Below, piece by piece: positions 9,869 through 22,063 of a stretch of DNA of 52,527 nt. The translations under genes and the position numbers were made by a program. The notes under the pieces were generated by a model that ran no database searches, had not been told where the DNA came from, and saw only the letters and a list, made by a program, of their open reading frames with translations. Source of the DNA: Gallibacterium salpingitidis (GTDB lineage Bacteria > Pseudomonadota > Gammaproteobacteria > Enterobacterales > Pasteurellaceae); assembly GCF_001678495.1 (NCBI RefSeq), contig NZ_JTJL01000018.1:1-52527 (forward strand). The letters are read 5' to 3'. Every line of letters begins with the position of its first letter. Positions within the stretch are counted from its first letter, which is position 1.

Positions 9869-11239
9869 ATGAATAAATTCAATAAAATTACCGCAGCCTT
9901 GTTGCTTTCTACAATTCTTGTTGGTTGTGCCAATATTGATGATTCATTTAAAGCCAGCCAACAAAATTTTGAACAATATATTTCAGCGACTTCACAATTC
10001 AACGTAAATGAAGAGTGGTGGAAACTTTATAATGATCCACAACTCAATCAACTAGTTGATCTCGCATTAAAAAACAATCTTGATTTAGCGAAAAGTGCCG
10101 TTGCAGTGAATATCGCTTTATATAAAGCCAATTTATTAGGTGCTGATTTAGTGCCAACATTCAGCGGTGGTTCTGAATCTCAAGCAATGAAAGATATCAA
10201 AAATGGCGGTAATTCAACCATTTCTCATACAGGACAAATTGGTATTAGTTACACCGTAGATCTCTGGCGTAAATTAGCCGATTCTGCTGATGCAGCTGAA
10301 TGGGAACATAAAGCGACAATTGAAGATCTTGCCGCAGCTCGTTTATCTTTAATTAATAGTGTAATCGATGCTTATTACAGCCTCGCTTATTTAAATGATG
10401 CCATTAAAGCGACTGAAGAATCTGTAAATTATTACAATCAAATCAATACCGTAGTACAAAATAAACAACGCTTCGGTGTAATTGATGGTTTAAGCAGTGC
10501 TCAAGCAACACAAGCCGTATTAACCGCACGCAATACGCTCCTTGATCTACAAGCGCAACAAAAAACTGCACAACAAACATTGCACAATTTATTAAATTTA
10601 AAACCAAATGAACCGCTTAATTTAAAATTGCCAAAATTACTTGATGTTAAACTTCCAGGTGTGAATTTAAATGTACCTGTTTCAGTAATTGCAAATCGTC
10701 CTGATGTTCGTGCTGCACAGTATCGTTTACAAAGCGCCTTTAAAGATGCAAAAGCAATGCAAAAAAGCTGGTTCCCAACTGTTAGTTTAGCGGGTACATT
10801 ACAAGTACAAGGTAATCGTGTAAGCAATGCAACTGAATCACAAGCCGGTATTGGCGCGCTCTCTATCACATTACCATTCCTTTCATGGCAAACTGTTAAA
10901 TGGAATGTAAAAATTTCAGAAGCGACTTATGAACAATATCGTTTAGCTTTCGCACAAAATATTACTACTGCGCTTAATGAAATTGATGCACTCTATTTTG
11001 CTTATCAACAATCACAACGTAGCTACAACAATCTACAAGATAAATATAACTACGATAAGCAAATCAGCAAATATTATCGTGATCGTTACAATGCTGGCGT
11101 ATCTGAATTAAAAGATTGGTTAGCAGCGGAAAATACCGAAAAGGCTTCAGAAATTTCAATTTTAAGTCAAAAATATAACTTAATTAAAAATGAAACGGCG
11201 GTATATCAATCTATGGCAGGTTATTATATGAAGAAATAA
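9869..11239 (+). CDS. Outer-membrane efflux lipoprotein (NodT/OprM/TolC-type channel)
   Basis: This is the outer-membrane exit duct of the MacAB-type pump. The signal sequence ends in the lipobox LVGC with lipidated Cys20, so it is an OprM/CusC-type lipoprotein rather than TolC itself. Two repeated long helical segments (about residues 60-250 and 270-455) carry the family features, including NEEWWKLYNDPQLNQLVDLAL near the mature N-terminus and VIANRPDVRAAQYRL at the start of the second half. At 456 residues it fits the NodT family. AAGGA lies upstream of the ATG. Its position after macB suggests a dedicated channel. A strong terminator follows. Confidence 0.93.
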   Translation: MNKFNKITAALLLSTILVGCANIDDSFKASQQNFEQYISATSQFNVNEEWWKLYNDPQLNQLVDLALKNNLDLAKSAVAVNIALYKANLLGADLVPTFSGGSESQAMKDIKNGGNSTISHTGQIGISYTVDLWRKLADSADAAEWEHKATIEDLAAARLSLINSVIDAYYSLAYLNDAIKATEESVNYYNQINTVVQNKQRFGVIDGLSSAQATQAVLTARNTLLDLQAQQKTAQQTLHNLLNLKPNEPLNLKLPKLLDVKLPGVNLNVPVSVIANRPDVRAAQYRLQSAFKDAKAMQKSWFPTVSLAGTLQVQGNRVSNATESQAGIGALSITLPFLSWQTVKWNVKISEATYEQYRLAFAQNITTALNEIDALYFAYQQSQRSYNNLQDKYNYDKQISKYYRDRYNAGVSELKDWLAAENTEKASEISILSQKYNLIKNETAVYQSMAGYYMKK

Positions 11240-11256
11240 TCTTGCTTCATAAAACT

Positions 11257-11290
11257 AAAAAAGATACACCCTCTTTGGTGTATCTTTTTT
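11257..11290. terminator. Bidirectional terminator between the efflux operon and cspD
   Basis: AAAAAAGATACACC (11257-11270) and GGTGTATCTTTTTT (11277-11290) form a perfect 14-bp stem with a 6-nt loop and T-runs in both directions, between convergent genes. Confidence 0.92.
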
Positions 11291-11345
11291 ATTTGGTTAA
11301 TCTTGTTTTAACACACAAAATCATTTTAAAAAGTATGCGATATAA

Positions 11346-11555
11346 TTATTCAACAATTGGCACAATTTTCGTTGCGTGAGAACCTTTATCGCCATGTACA
11401 GCTTCAAACTGTACTTTTTGTCCTGCTTTTAATGAACGATATCCATCCATTTCAATCACAGAATAATGTGCGAAGATATCGCCTTCTTGACCTTCAGTCG
11501 AAATAAAACCGAACCCTTTTGCATTGTTAAACCACTTAACTACACCGATTTCCAT
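11346..11555 (-). CDS. cspD: Cold-shock-like protein CspD
   Basis: This 69-residue single cold-shock domain binds single-stranded nucleic acid. RNP1 is KGFGFI (13-18) and RNP2 is DIFAHY (26-31). The start MEIGVVKWFNNAKGFGF and the end KGSHATKIVPI closely resemble Haemophilus CspD as I remember it. In E. coli, CspD is made in stationary phase and inhibits DNA replication; that role here is inferred. GAGG lies 7 bases before the start codon. It stands alone, convergent with the efflux operon. Confidence 0.95.
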   Translation of the reverse strand: MEIGVVKWFNNAKGFGFISTEGQEGDIFAHYSVIEMDGYRSLKAGQKVQFEAVHGDKGSHATKIVPIVE

Positions 11556-11820
11556 AATAACCTCGAATAATGGATTTTTTACTTAATTTAAAATATACAA
11601 CGGCAGGATCGCCCTGTACTGGCTACATATTTATCCAAGTTGGCTGATAAATCAAATAGCGAATGTTTAAAATTAGCGGAAGATCACATAAATTTAGCAA
11701 ATTTGTTTAAAAACAATCTCATTTATGCCAAATTAACTCTAAATTTAAGGTTTTATCCTTAGTTATCATTCTCTATAATCATGAGGTTATTTTTCTATTT
11801 TTAGTATTAAAATCCACAAT
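11556..11820. other. cspD/sbcB divergent intergenic region
   Basis: This 265-bp gap between divergent genes contains no credible frame. A TATAAT at 11774-11779, 42 bases before the sbcB ATG, is a candidate -10 for sbcB. Its -35 is poor. Confidence 0.4.
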
Positions 11821-13239
11821 ATGAGTAATTTCTCTTTTTTTATTTATGATTACGAAAGTTTCGGTGTTGATCCTGCTTTAGACCGTCCTGCCCAATTTGC
11901 TGGTATTCGTACTGATCAAGACTTCAATATTATTGGGGAGCCTATCGTTCTCTATTGTAAGCAAAGTGATGATTATTTACCGCACCCTGCCGCAGTTGCT
12001 TTAACAGGCATTACGCCACAACTTTGTAATCAACAAGGGCTTAGCGAACCTGAATTTGCTGACAAAATTTTAGCTGAATTTAGCCAACCCAATACTTGCA
12101 TTATGGGTTACAACAATATTCGTTTTGATGATGAAATGACACGTTATACCTTCTATCGTAATTTTATCGATCCTTATGAATATAGTTACAAAAATGGCAA
12201 TTCACGTTGGGATTTACTCGATTTAGTACGTGCAACTTACGCCTTACGTCCAGAAGGAATCAATTGGGTTTATGATGAACAAGGTATGCCAAGTTTTCGC
12301 TTAGAATTATTGACCAAAGCGAATGGTATTGAACATAGCCACGCCCACGACGCGATGTCCGATGTATATGCCACGATTGAAATGGCGAAATTAATTAAAA
12401 GCAAACAACCGAAACTGTTTGATTACTTTTTCACACATCGTGGTAAAAAAGAGATTGAAGCACTAATTGATTACATCAATATGACACCATTAGTGCATGT
12501 ATCCGGTATGCTCGGCAATTATCGCAGTAATATCAGTTGGATGGTGCCGCTAGCACCACATCCAACCAACAAAAATGCGGTTATTTTTTGTGATCTAGCC
12601 AGTGATCTTACCGATTTATTACAGCTAGATGCTGCACAATTGAAACAGAACCTTTACACCAAAAAAGAAGAGTTAGAACAGCAAGGTATTTTGTCAGTAC
12701 CGCTCAAATTGGTGCATATCAATAAATGTCCAATTCTTGCACCGGCAAAAACCTTAACACCGCAAGATGCACAACGCGTAGGCATCGATCGCCAGCTTTG
12801 TTTATCCAATTTAGAAAAATTAAAAGCCAGACCAGATATTCGCGAAAAGGTACATCAAATTTTTCTTGATGAATATGACAATGATTTTAGCAATGTCGAA
12901 GCTGCGTTATATAACGGTTTCTACTCTTTTTCTGATAAAAATAATCTTGCTATTTTACGTACCTTACCCGCTGAAAAACTTGCTGATCATGGTTTAAGTT
13001 TTCAAGATGCACGTATTCCTGAATTGCTTTTTCACTATCGTGCCAGACATTTTTTTAAAACACTCTCTCGTGCCGAACAAATTAAATGGCAAAAATATTG
13101 TCGCGCCAAATTAGAACAAACCAGCGAGAGTTTTATTGCCGAATTAGAACAACTTTCTGCCGAATATGCTAATGATGAGAGCAAACTCACATTGTTAAAA
13201 AATCTTTATGATTATGGTTTAAAGTTAATAATGAAATGA
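11821..13239 (+). CDS. sbcB: Exodeoxyribonuclease I
   Basis: This processive 3'-to-5' single-strand DNA exonuclease acts in recombination and mismatch repair. The DEDDh nuclease core starts with FFIYDYESFG, in which Asp10 and Glu12 are metal ligands, and continues with NNIRFDDEM and SHAHDAMSDVYAT, which hold the other acidic residues and His. The SH3-like and helical Exo I C-terminal domains follow. At 472 residues it matches E. coli SbcB at about 475. I see no good ribosome site before the ATG. The N-terminal YESFG is nonetheless where the family begins, so the start is accepted. Confidence 0.96.
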   Translation: MSNFSFFIYDYESFGVDPALDRPAQFAGIRTDQDFNIIGEPIVLYCKQSDDYLPHPAAVALTGITPQLCNQQGLSEPEFADKILAEFSQPNTCIMGYNNIRFDDEMTRYTFYRNFIDPYEYSYKNGNSRWDLLDLVRATYALRPEGINWVYDEQGMPSFRLELLTKANGIEHSHAHDAMSDVYATIEMAKLIKSKQPKLFDYFFTHRGKKEIEALIDYINMTPLVHVSGMLGNYRSNISWMVPLAPHPTNKNAVIFCDLASDLTDLLQLDAAQLKQNLYTKKEELEQQGILSVPLKLVHINKCPILAPAKTLTPQDAQRVGIDRQLCLSNLEKLKARPDIREKVHQIFLDEYDNDFSNVEAALYNGFYSFSDKNNLAILRTLPAEKLADHGLSFQDARIPELLFHYRARHFFKTLSRAEQIKWQKYCRAKLEQTSESFIAELEQLSAEYANDESKLTLLKNLYDYGLKLIMK

Positions 13240-13242
13240 TAA

Positions 13243-15534
<2,292 letters not shown>

Positions 15535-15564
15535 ACCGTTATTCATTATCTATTGATAACTACC

Positions 15565-15592
15565 AACCCCGATAGTTGCTGCTATTGGGGTT
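15565..15592 (+). terminator. Terminator of icd
   Basis: AACCCC-g-ATAG pairs with CTAT-t-GGGGTT, followed by AATTGTCTTTTT, 30 bases after the icd stop. Confidence 0.75.
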
Positions 15593-15832
15593 AATTGTCT
15601 TTTTAAAGAAATTTGTCTGTCACCAATAATTCTCTCTCCTTCAGTATTGCTACAATTTTTAAATGTAAATAATAGAAAAGTGCAAGTTTTTGATGGTTTT
15701 TTCCCTTACTAAGACTATACTAGAAAACGTATTCTTTACATTACCGTTTAAGTCATCATATACCACTGCATAGTTATCAAGTTTTGTCTATTACTATGTT
15801 TTTATGTTTAGCTTATTGCTAAGGAGCTTTCT
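15593..15832 (+). other. Leader region of the autotransporter gene
   Basis: This AT-rich 240-bp stretch has no gene. TATACT (15716-15721) is a possible -10, but the nearest -35-like TTGATG is 20 bp away, which is too far. The promoter is therefore not settled. An AAGGAG site at 15821-15826 serves the autotransporter ATG. Confidence 0.4.
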
Positions 15833-18800
15833 ATGAATCACATTTATCGTGTTATTTGGAACAATGCGTTGCAATTATGGCAATGTGTTAGCGAAATTGC
15901 GCATGCGCATAGTGCAAAATCCTGCAAAAATCGCAGTGAAATCAGTAGTCTAATTACCCCCCCCCCTCAACCACTAAGTTAATTTCTGCTTATTCTCGAC
16001 CTTTTATTTTTTCCACGTTATCCCTTTTTGTTGCCTTAGCCATTCCTCAAATCACGTTAGCAGAGCGCCTTTATACTGAAAACATTGCGACGAATCCGTA
16101 TAACCAAGATATACGCGACACTATTTTTACGGTGACTGAGGGTCAAAAGACCAATATTGGGCGAACAGGAAAGCCAGCATTTCTTGTGGATAGCAATGTA
16201 TTACGTATCCATGGTCAAGGTACACACCTTAATATTTTGCAAGATGATTACCTAAAGCCTGCATTGTCGCTGGGGATATATCCTCGTTCTGCCAAGGATA
16301 AGATACCAACGATTGAGGTATCGGATGGGGCAGTATTGGAGACACATTCTTATATTGATGTGGGTAGTATTGAGGCAGTGGGAGAAGTACATAGAGAGAG
16401 TTATGGGAAATTAGTGGTGAATAACGCCTATGTATTGATTGATTGGCTATATGATGGAGAGTTCATGGGCAAAGGAATGCTGGCCATAGGCAATTATGGG
16501 GAAGGCGAGGGGCTAGTTGAAGTTAGCGGTAATAGTTTTGTCTATGCCAATAAGGGCGTAAAATTTTATGGTGCACCAGCAGGTACTATTCCATCCGTAC
16601 TTAACGGCGGCGGTTTAGTACTCAATGGTGGAGTATTGATGAGCGATATGTATCGCTCTATCACAGCAGGTAACTTTGGTGGTGTTGATAAATACGGTGA
16701 TTTCTCTATGGGCGATCAGGGCTATACGGCAATTAATCAAACCGCGCCAGATGCATCACGGATTTACCCCGCCCATATGGTTTTTAACGGAGGGGCGCTC
16801 GCTTTTAAGAATGCGACACCAGATATACAGCCTGCTTTATTATTTAATGGGTTTTATACGCTTGCCGTCCCTGAGCATTACAGTATTACGGTAGGCAATA
16901 ACGATGCCAAATTGGTTTTGGCACCTACCTCGGTCGATAGTAAAGCGGTGGTGCAATTCCCTCATGCGGCGATTACGCCAGAACAAGCCGATAGCTCGGG
17001 TGGTTTAACACTGGAAAAACAAGAAACTAACTACTACACAGGAGAACAGATTCAAGGGGGAGGTACGTTAGTATTAACGGCAGATAACCGCTATAAGGGA
17101 GATACTCGGGTTGAGGTGGGTACATTAGAGATTGGCGGTGAAGGGTATATGTCGTTGGCATTGTATTTGGATAATAAGCTGCTCAACCGAAGTTACCGCG
17201 TGGAGGATTTAGCTTCCTTGCAAGACGAGATAGCCAAGTTACCTCAAGAAGAACAGACGCCTTATTATTTTGGTGAAAACGGCGATATCGGTGAAGGCGA
17301 TGTTTATCTTGGTCTTGATCAAGCTAATCGCGCTACGTTAAAAATCTCGCGCAGCCGTAACATTGTAAATGGTGATATTCAAGAGAATGTTCCGGACGAT
17401 ATTCATTATAAAGAATATGTGTTAGATAACGGCATCCATGGGTATGGTGATTTATATCAATCGGGTAGTGCCTTATTAAAATTAATGAACTCAGCTAATG
17501 ATTTTATTGGCGATGTCTTTATTGAAAAAAGCGCAATCTATATCGAAGATATAAATGCCCTTGGTCGTGGCGAAAATGTGATGATGGGTAAAAAGGAAAA
17601 TGCGCAATTAATCCTGAATTTACAGCAAGATACGACTTTAAACCATCACATCAAAGACGATGACTCAGCACAAGGCAAAGGTAGTTTGCTTAAACAAGAC
17701 AACCATATCTTAACCTTCAGCAAAGATTATCAATATACCTATTCCGGCGATACTGATGTGCAAGCTGGTGAAATTGTGTTAGCTAAAGGCGCGAATATAC
17801 CAAATAGCGCTATTAAAATGGCATCAGCCACCGTATTACGAGCGGAAACTGGTGCGCATGCGATAGGCGCATTATCGTTAGCGGATAAGACTAACCAAGT
17901 CAATATCGTTGCCAATAGTTTTAACGATTACAGCCAATTACACGCACAAGGTGCGGTCACCTTAAATGGACAATTAATGGTCGATGCCAGTGCCTGGAAT
18001 ACTCCGGTAGCCGGCAATGGCAAATTGCCCAATGTGATTACCTCACAACAACAACTCAGCGGACAATTTAGCAGCTATCAAGATAACAGTGCTTTGTTTG
18101 ATTTTGTCCCAGAATATGATTATGCCAATAAGGCAATGCACTTAGTGATTAATCACGCGGCAAATTGTGCTAACACCTCAGCAGGGATGTTAGGTTGTTA
18201 TATCCCAACTAATTATCCAAACATTACCCCAACCGATGTAGAAGCCTCTGTACCGCTTCTTACCGGTTCAGGCAATTCGATTCTTAATAATGATGTCAGC
18301 CGTTTAGCGCTATATACGCCGAGAATTCCTTGTACCAGTGGTTTTAATCAAGGTAAACACAATGTTTGGGTGGAAACCTCAGGAAATTGGGACCACCAAC
18401 GTGAAAAGGATATCTCCACTGGTTATCGAGGTCATCATAACGATGTGGCGATTGGTACCGATACTTGCGTAGAACAACAACAATTACGTCTTGGCGTGAT
18501 GGCAGGCTATGCTTACTCGGATGTCCATAGTGTGGGTACGCCAGCGATTCATAATTTTGATAGTGATTTATTCCAACTTGGTATCTACGGCGATAAAGTG
18601 TTAAGAGAAAAAGTGGATATGGATTTCCAAACGGGGTATGCAAAAGCCTATATTGACGGCAAACGTTATTTACCGTTTGCCAATCTGACTGCGAAAGCCA
18701 ACTATCAGGGTGATGTGTTCTATGCAGGTTTAGGGTTTAACTATCGTGCGGATAATGGGCTTTCGCCATTTATTCGTGCAGATTATGCTTTAATCAGCAG

Positions 18801-19173
18801 TAAGGGTTATCACGAAACAGGGGCTGGCGCGTATAACTTCATTGTCAAACCGCAATATCGTCAATCCTTAATTTTCCAAACTGGTGTCAATATTGATAAA
18901 GCGGTCACTGAGAAATTTATCGTCAATGGTCAAGTCGGTTTAGGCATTGAAGCCTTAGATGAAAAGAACTACATCACAGCTGCTTTTGAAGCTACGCCTG
19001 ACCGTTATTTCACTATGCCAAGTGCGGAACGCGGTCGGTTATTTGCTAATGCGAAATTAGGCTTTGATTATCATATTGAAAACAATGTGACTTTCTCGGT
19101 CGATTATCGTGTTAAAGGCAACCAAAGCTATTATGAAAATAGCTTAATGGCGAATTTGAAAGTGACTTTCTAA
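15833..19173 (+). CDS. Phase-variable type V autotransporter, out of frame here
   Basis: This is a surface protein with a beta-helical passenger and a C-terminal translocator. AAGGAG lies 6 bases before the ATG at 15833. The first 40 residues, beginning MNHIYRVIWNNALQLW, are an extended signal peptide region (ESPR). A run of ten C (15957-15966) then shifts the frame, giving a 49-residue peptide ending at TAA 15980-15982. The next frame encodes a hydrophobic signal core with predicted cleavage at ITLA|ERLY and stays open to 19173. Eleven or eight C would join the two into one protein (1113 residues with eleven). The passenger contains autotransporter strand repeats (GGGTLVLTADNRYKGDTRVE). The last 270-280 residues form the beta-barrel ending in LMANLKVTF. 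The passenger function is unknown. Confidence 0.88.
15957..15966 (+). repeat. Poly-C tract (C10), slipped-strand phase switch
   Basis: Ten consecutive C residues sit between the ESPR and the hydrophobic core of the autotransporter signal peptide. Gain of one C or loss of two restores one continuous reading frame. Homopolymeric C or G tracts at this place are classic contingency loci. Assembly error in the homopolymer is the main alternative. Confidence 0.85.
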
Positions 19174-19185
19174 CCCCTCTAAACG

Positions 19186-19216
19186 AAATAACACCACAAG
19201 GATTGTGGTGTTATTT
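19186..19216. terminator. Bidirectional terminator between autotransporter and nfeD
   Basis: AAATAACACCACA (19186-19198) and TGTGGTGTTATTT (19204-19216) form a perfect 13-bp stem with a 5-nt loop between convergent genes. Confidence 0.85.
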
Positions 19217-19228
19217 GTTAATATTCAA

Positions 19229-19681
19229 TCAATTCAAAACTTTTCTCACTAACAGCGTAATTCCCCTTACCGCTATCACTTCAACCAGATCACCAACTTG
19301 TAGCTCCTGCCCTTCTACACGCCAAGTTGTATCACCGAAAGCTGCTCTTGCAGTATTACCGCTCAAAACTTCTGTCACACGTCCTTGCTGACCTTGCATT
19401 GCTAAACCACGTTGATTTAACAAATTTACCGATAAATCCTGTCTATTTTTTCATGATTGGTAACGCCACCAGCATACACTAGCAACCGTAGCCAGTACGG
19501 CAAATAAAACGCCACTTACCACAATCGACAATAAGAAGAAATAGCTAACCGCCGCAATAATTAATGCGGCGATTCCCCACCATAGAAAGAAAATGCCCGG
19601 TACAATAATTTCTAAAATTAACAGAATAAAGCCTAATACCAACCAATGGATCATGCCCCATTCCGCAAACCACGCCATCAT
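19229..19681 (-). pseudogene. NfeD-family membrane protein interrupted by an in-frame TGA
   Basis: NfeD proteins pair with SPFH/stomatin proteins in membrane microdomains. The first 76 codons encode the membrane half (GMIHWLVLGFILLILEIIVPGIFFLWWG and a second hydrophobic stretch) ending WWRYQS. A TGA at 19451-19453 follows, and the same frame continues without another stop through KNRQDLSVN into an intact OB-fold domain (GQQGRVTEVLSGNTARAAF ... DLVEVIAVRGITLLVRK). With the TGA read through, it is 150 residues, the normal NfeD length, so this is one nonsense codon and not a frameshift. The start overlaps the qmcA stop by 4 nt (ATGA). It may be a fresh null mutation, a sequencing error or a recoded codon. 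Confidence 0.85.
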
Positions 19682-20604
19682 TTTTTCGATCCTGTTTCTT
19701 TTAACAATTCAGTGATACCTGCAATTGATCCCATTAAATTACTCGCTTCTAATGGCATCATCACGACTTTGCTATTTCCAGATTGACCAATCTGTTGCAA
19801 TGCTTCAGTGTATTTTTGCGCAATAAAGTAATTAATCGCTTGAGTATTCCCTGTGGCAATCGCTTCAGACACCATTTGCGTTGCTTTCGCTTCCGCTTCT
19901 GCTTCACGCTCTCTCGCTTCCGCACGTAAAAAGGCTTCTTGTCTTTCCCCTTCCGCTTGCAAAATACGCGATTGTTTTTCCCCTTCTGCACGCAAAATAG
20001 CTGCTTGACGAATCCCTTCCGCTTCTAATACTTCCGCACGCTTATTTCGTTCAGCTTTCATTTGTGCATTCATTGAATCAATCAACTCTTTTGGCGGACG
20101 CACATCACGAATTTCAATCCGCGTCACTTTTACACCCCAAGGGTTGGTTGCTTCATCAACAATCGCCAATAGGCGGCTATTAATCGAGTCACGTTGTGAC
20201 AACATTTCATCTAATTCCATGGAACCTAAAACGGTACGGATATTAGTCAGCGTTAAATTAATAATTGCTTGTTCTAAATGATTAACTTCATAAGCCGCAT
20301 TGCGTGCATCAATCACTTGTACAAAGCAAACCGCATCAATTGATACATTGGCATTATCTTTTGAAATCACTTCTTGTGAAGGAATATCCAACACCTGTTC
20401 CATCATATTGATCTTACGACCTACACGATCAATAAAAGGCACAATAATATTTAAACCAGGTGTTAAAGTGCGGGTATAACGACCAAAACGTTCGATCGTC
20501 CAATGATAACCTTGTGGTACCGTTTTTACTGCAGCAAATAACGCTACAATCACTAAAATAATAAAAAACAGCGTACCAATCGGCAAACTATCTAAATAAA
20601 ACAT
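19678..20604 (-). CDS. qmcA: SPFH/Band 7 (stomatin-prohibitin) protein QmcA
   Basis: It is a membrane-anchored scaffold of lipid microdomains. In E. coli, QmcA is linked with FtsH protease function. One N-terminal membrane helix (about residues 5-25) is followed by the SPFH domain with [17 protein letters not shown] and [15 protein letters not shown]. Then comes a long charged coiled coil rich in Arg, Glu and Ala, ending [14 protein letters not shown] chose the ATG at 20604 (308 residues), with GAGG 7 bases upstream, over a GTG two codons earlier. It is the first gene of a two-gene unit with nfeD, the standard partnership. Confidence 0.94.
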   Translation of the reverse strand: MFYLDSLPIGTLFFIILVIVALFAAVKTVPQGYHWTIERFGRYTRTLTPGLNIIVPFIDRVGRKINMMEQVLDIPSQEVISKDNANVSIDAVCFVQVIDARNAAYEVNHLEQAIINLTLTNIRTVLGSMELDEMLSQRDSINSRLLAIVDEATNPWGVKVTRIEIRDVRPPKELIDSMNAQMKAERNKRAEVLEAEGIRQAAILRAEGEKQSRILQAEGERQEAFLRAEAREREAEAEAKATQMVSEAIATGNTQAINYFIAQKYTEALQQIGQSGNSKVVMMPLEASNLMGSIAGITELLKETGSKK

Positions 20605-20703
20605 AATCACCTCTTATTTTGACTAACTCTCTTTTTGTATCTTCCCATAAATGCTAAATAAGTCAAAAAGTTAATCGTAAAAATGCAGGTGATATAACAA
20701 AAA

Positions 20704-20725
20704 AAGCCTGCATCAACGCAGGCTT
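20704..20725 (-). terminator. Terminator of brnQ
   Basis: AAGCCTGC (20704-20711) and GCAGGCTT (20718-20725) form an 8-bp stem. Read on the minus strand it is followed by a T-run (complement of the A-run at 20699-20705), 18 bases after the brnQ stop. Confidence 0.85.
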
Positions 20726-20743
20726 CTATTCAGCAATTTCCAC

Positions 20744-22063
20744 TTAAGCAGCATTATCCACTGCTGATTTCATTTTTAACTTACCAACGACAATTGTTAA
20801 TAACAACATCACTAATACCGGCAGCAACCAAGTTAACCCCTCTTGATAGAATGGAAATAGTTTTAAAAAGTCATCTACCGCTTTTGGTAAAATCCCCATA
20901 TTTTTCAAACTATCACACAGACTAAATAAGGTTGTTAATGCAATGGTCGCATTATAGCTCCAACTAATTATTGGTAATTTTTTGCGTAACAGTTGTAACA
21001 CCACTAACATAATCGCCACCGGATAGATTAACAATAACGCCGGAATTGTCACTCGCAATAAGGTATCTAATCCTGTTTCCGAAATAATAATAGTCGCAAT
21101 AGTAAAGACCACCACAAAGAATGAATAATTTAAACGATGATGGAAGTGTGAGAAATAGTCAGCACAAGCACTGGTTACCCCAACAAGCGTTGTTAAATTA
21201 GCTAACATCACAATGCCGCTCATAATCCAAAGCCCGGTTGCACCAAATAATTCATTGATATAGCGTGAGAAAATTTGACCGCCATTGGTTGAGGTTGATG
21301 CCACCATATCACCAGTCGCACCTAAATAGAACAAACATAAATAGAGTCCGCTTAACAACACTACCGATGTTGTTCCTGCGGCAAGGGTATAACGCACAAT
21401 CGTTCTACCTTCTGTAACTTTATTAACCGCAAACGCACGCGCCACAATACCACCGAACGCCATAGCGGATAATACGTCCATTGTTTGATAACCACCAATC
21501 ATTCCCGTAACTAATGCTGAACCTTCCGCATAATTGCTTGATGGCGCAACGATTTCTGAAATTGGATTAGAAACAACACCAATACCAACAATAACCAATA
21601 ATACCAATAAAATAGGTGCCATAAATTTACCGATAGTCGAAATCATCGTACTACGGCCCAACATAAAGCCCATACCAATCAGGTTAAAAATCACTGCAAA
21701 TAGAATATGCGAATTTTCTCCGTTATAAATATTCAATGGCAGCCAAGCCATTTCATACGCCACATTGGTCACACGCGGCATCGCAAATGTCGAACCAATG
21801 ATCAAATATAAAATTGACCAGAAAACAACGCCAACCCAAGGCGGTAGATCCGTAGAAAGCGCTTCACCACGACCACGCACAGTCACTACAATCAAAGTGA
21901 TAAAAGGCATCAACACGCCAGTTAAAATAAAACCTAACGCTGCCCATAACCAACTATATCCTGCATGATAACCTTCCATTGGTGGGAAGATGATATTTCC
22001 TGCACCAAGAAACAGTGAAAAAATCATCATGCCTAAAACTAAAATGTCTTTTCTTGATAACAT
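20744..22063 (-). CDS. brnQ: Branched-chain amino acid:cation symporter BrnQ
   Basis: This inner-membrane carrier imports leucine, isoleucine and valine with Na+ or H+ (LIVCS family). Its first segment, LGMMIFSLFLGAGNIIFPP, is the family hallmark. About twelve hydrophobic helices follow, with the conserved MDVLSAMAFGGIVARAF and loops typical of BrnQ. The ATG at 22063 (439 residues, the E. coli length) is preceded by AGGGA, 9 bases away. The longer frame from 22096 adds 11 residues not typical of the family. It is a single-gene unit. I see no leucine-rich leader peptide. Confidence 0.95.
   Translation of the reverse strand: MLSRKDILVLGMMIFSLFLGAGNIIFPPMEGYHAGYSWLWAALGFILTGVLMPFITLIVVTVRGRGEALSTDLPPWVGVVFWSILYLIIGSTFAMPRVTNVAYEMAWLPLNIYNGENSHILFAVIFNLIGMGFMLGRSTMISTIGKFMAPILLVLLVIVGIGVVSNPISEIVAPSSNYAEGSALVTGMIGGYQTMDVLSAMAFGGIVARAFAVNKVTEGRTIVRYTLAAGTTSVVLLSGLYLCLFYLGATGDMVASTSTNGGQIFSRYINELFGATGLWIMSGIVMLANLTTLVGVTSACADYFSHFHHRLNYSFFVVVFTIATIIISETGLDTLLRVTIPALLLIYPVAIMLVVLQLLRKKLPIISWSYNATIALTTLFSLCDSLKNMGILPKAVDDFLKLFPFYQEGLTWLLPVLVMLLLTIVVGKLKMKSAVDNAA

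Noticed and set aside
16132..19173. Taking the autotransporter as a gene starting at GTG 16132
   Set aside because: That start lacks a ribosome site and would remove the signal peptide. The upstream open frame encodes the signal core and joins the ESPR after a 1-nt change in the C tract.
19421..19423. A separate small gene for the NfeD OB-fold starting at TTG
   Set aside because: The frame is continuous with the membrane half and is split only by one TGA; no ribosome site precedes the TTG.
19420..19453. Selenocysteine insertion at the nfeD TGA
   Set aside because: The nearby hairpin is only about 5-6 bp with loop TCGG, the site is a linker and not catalytic, and no selA or selB is visible. 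Kept as a remote option only.
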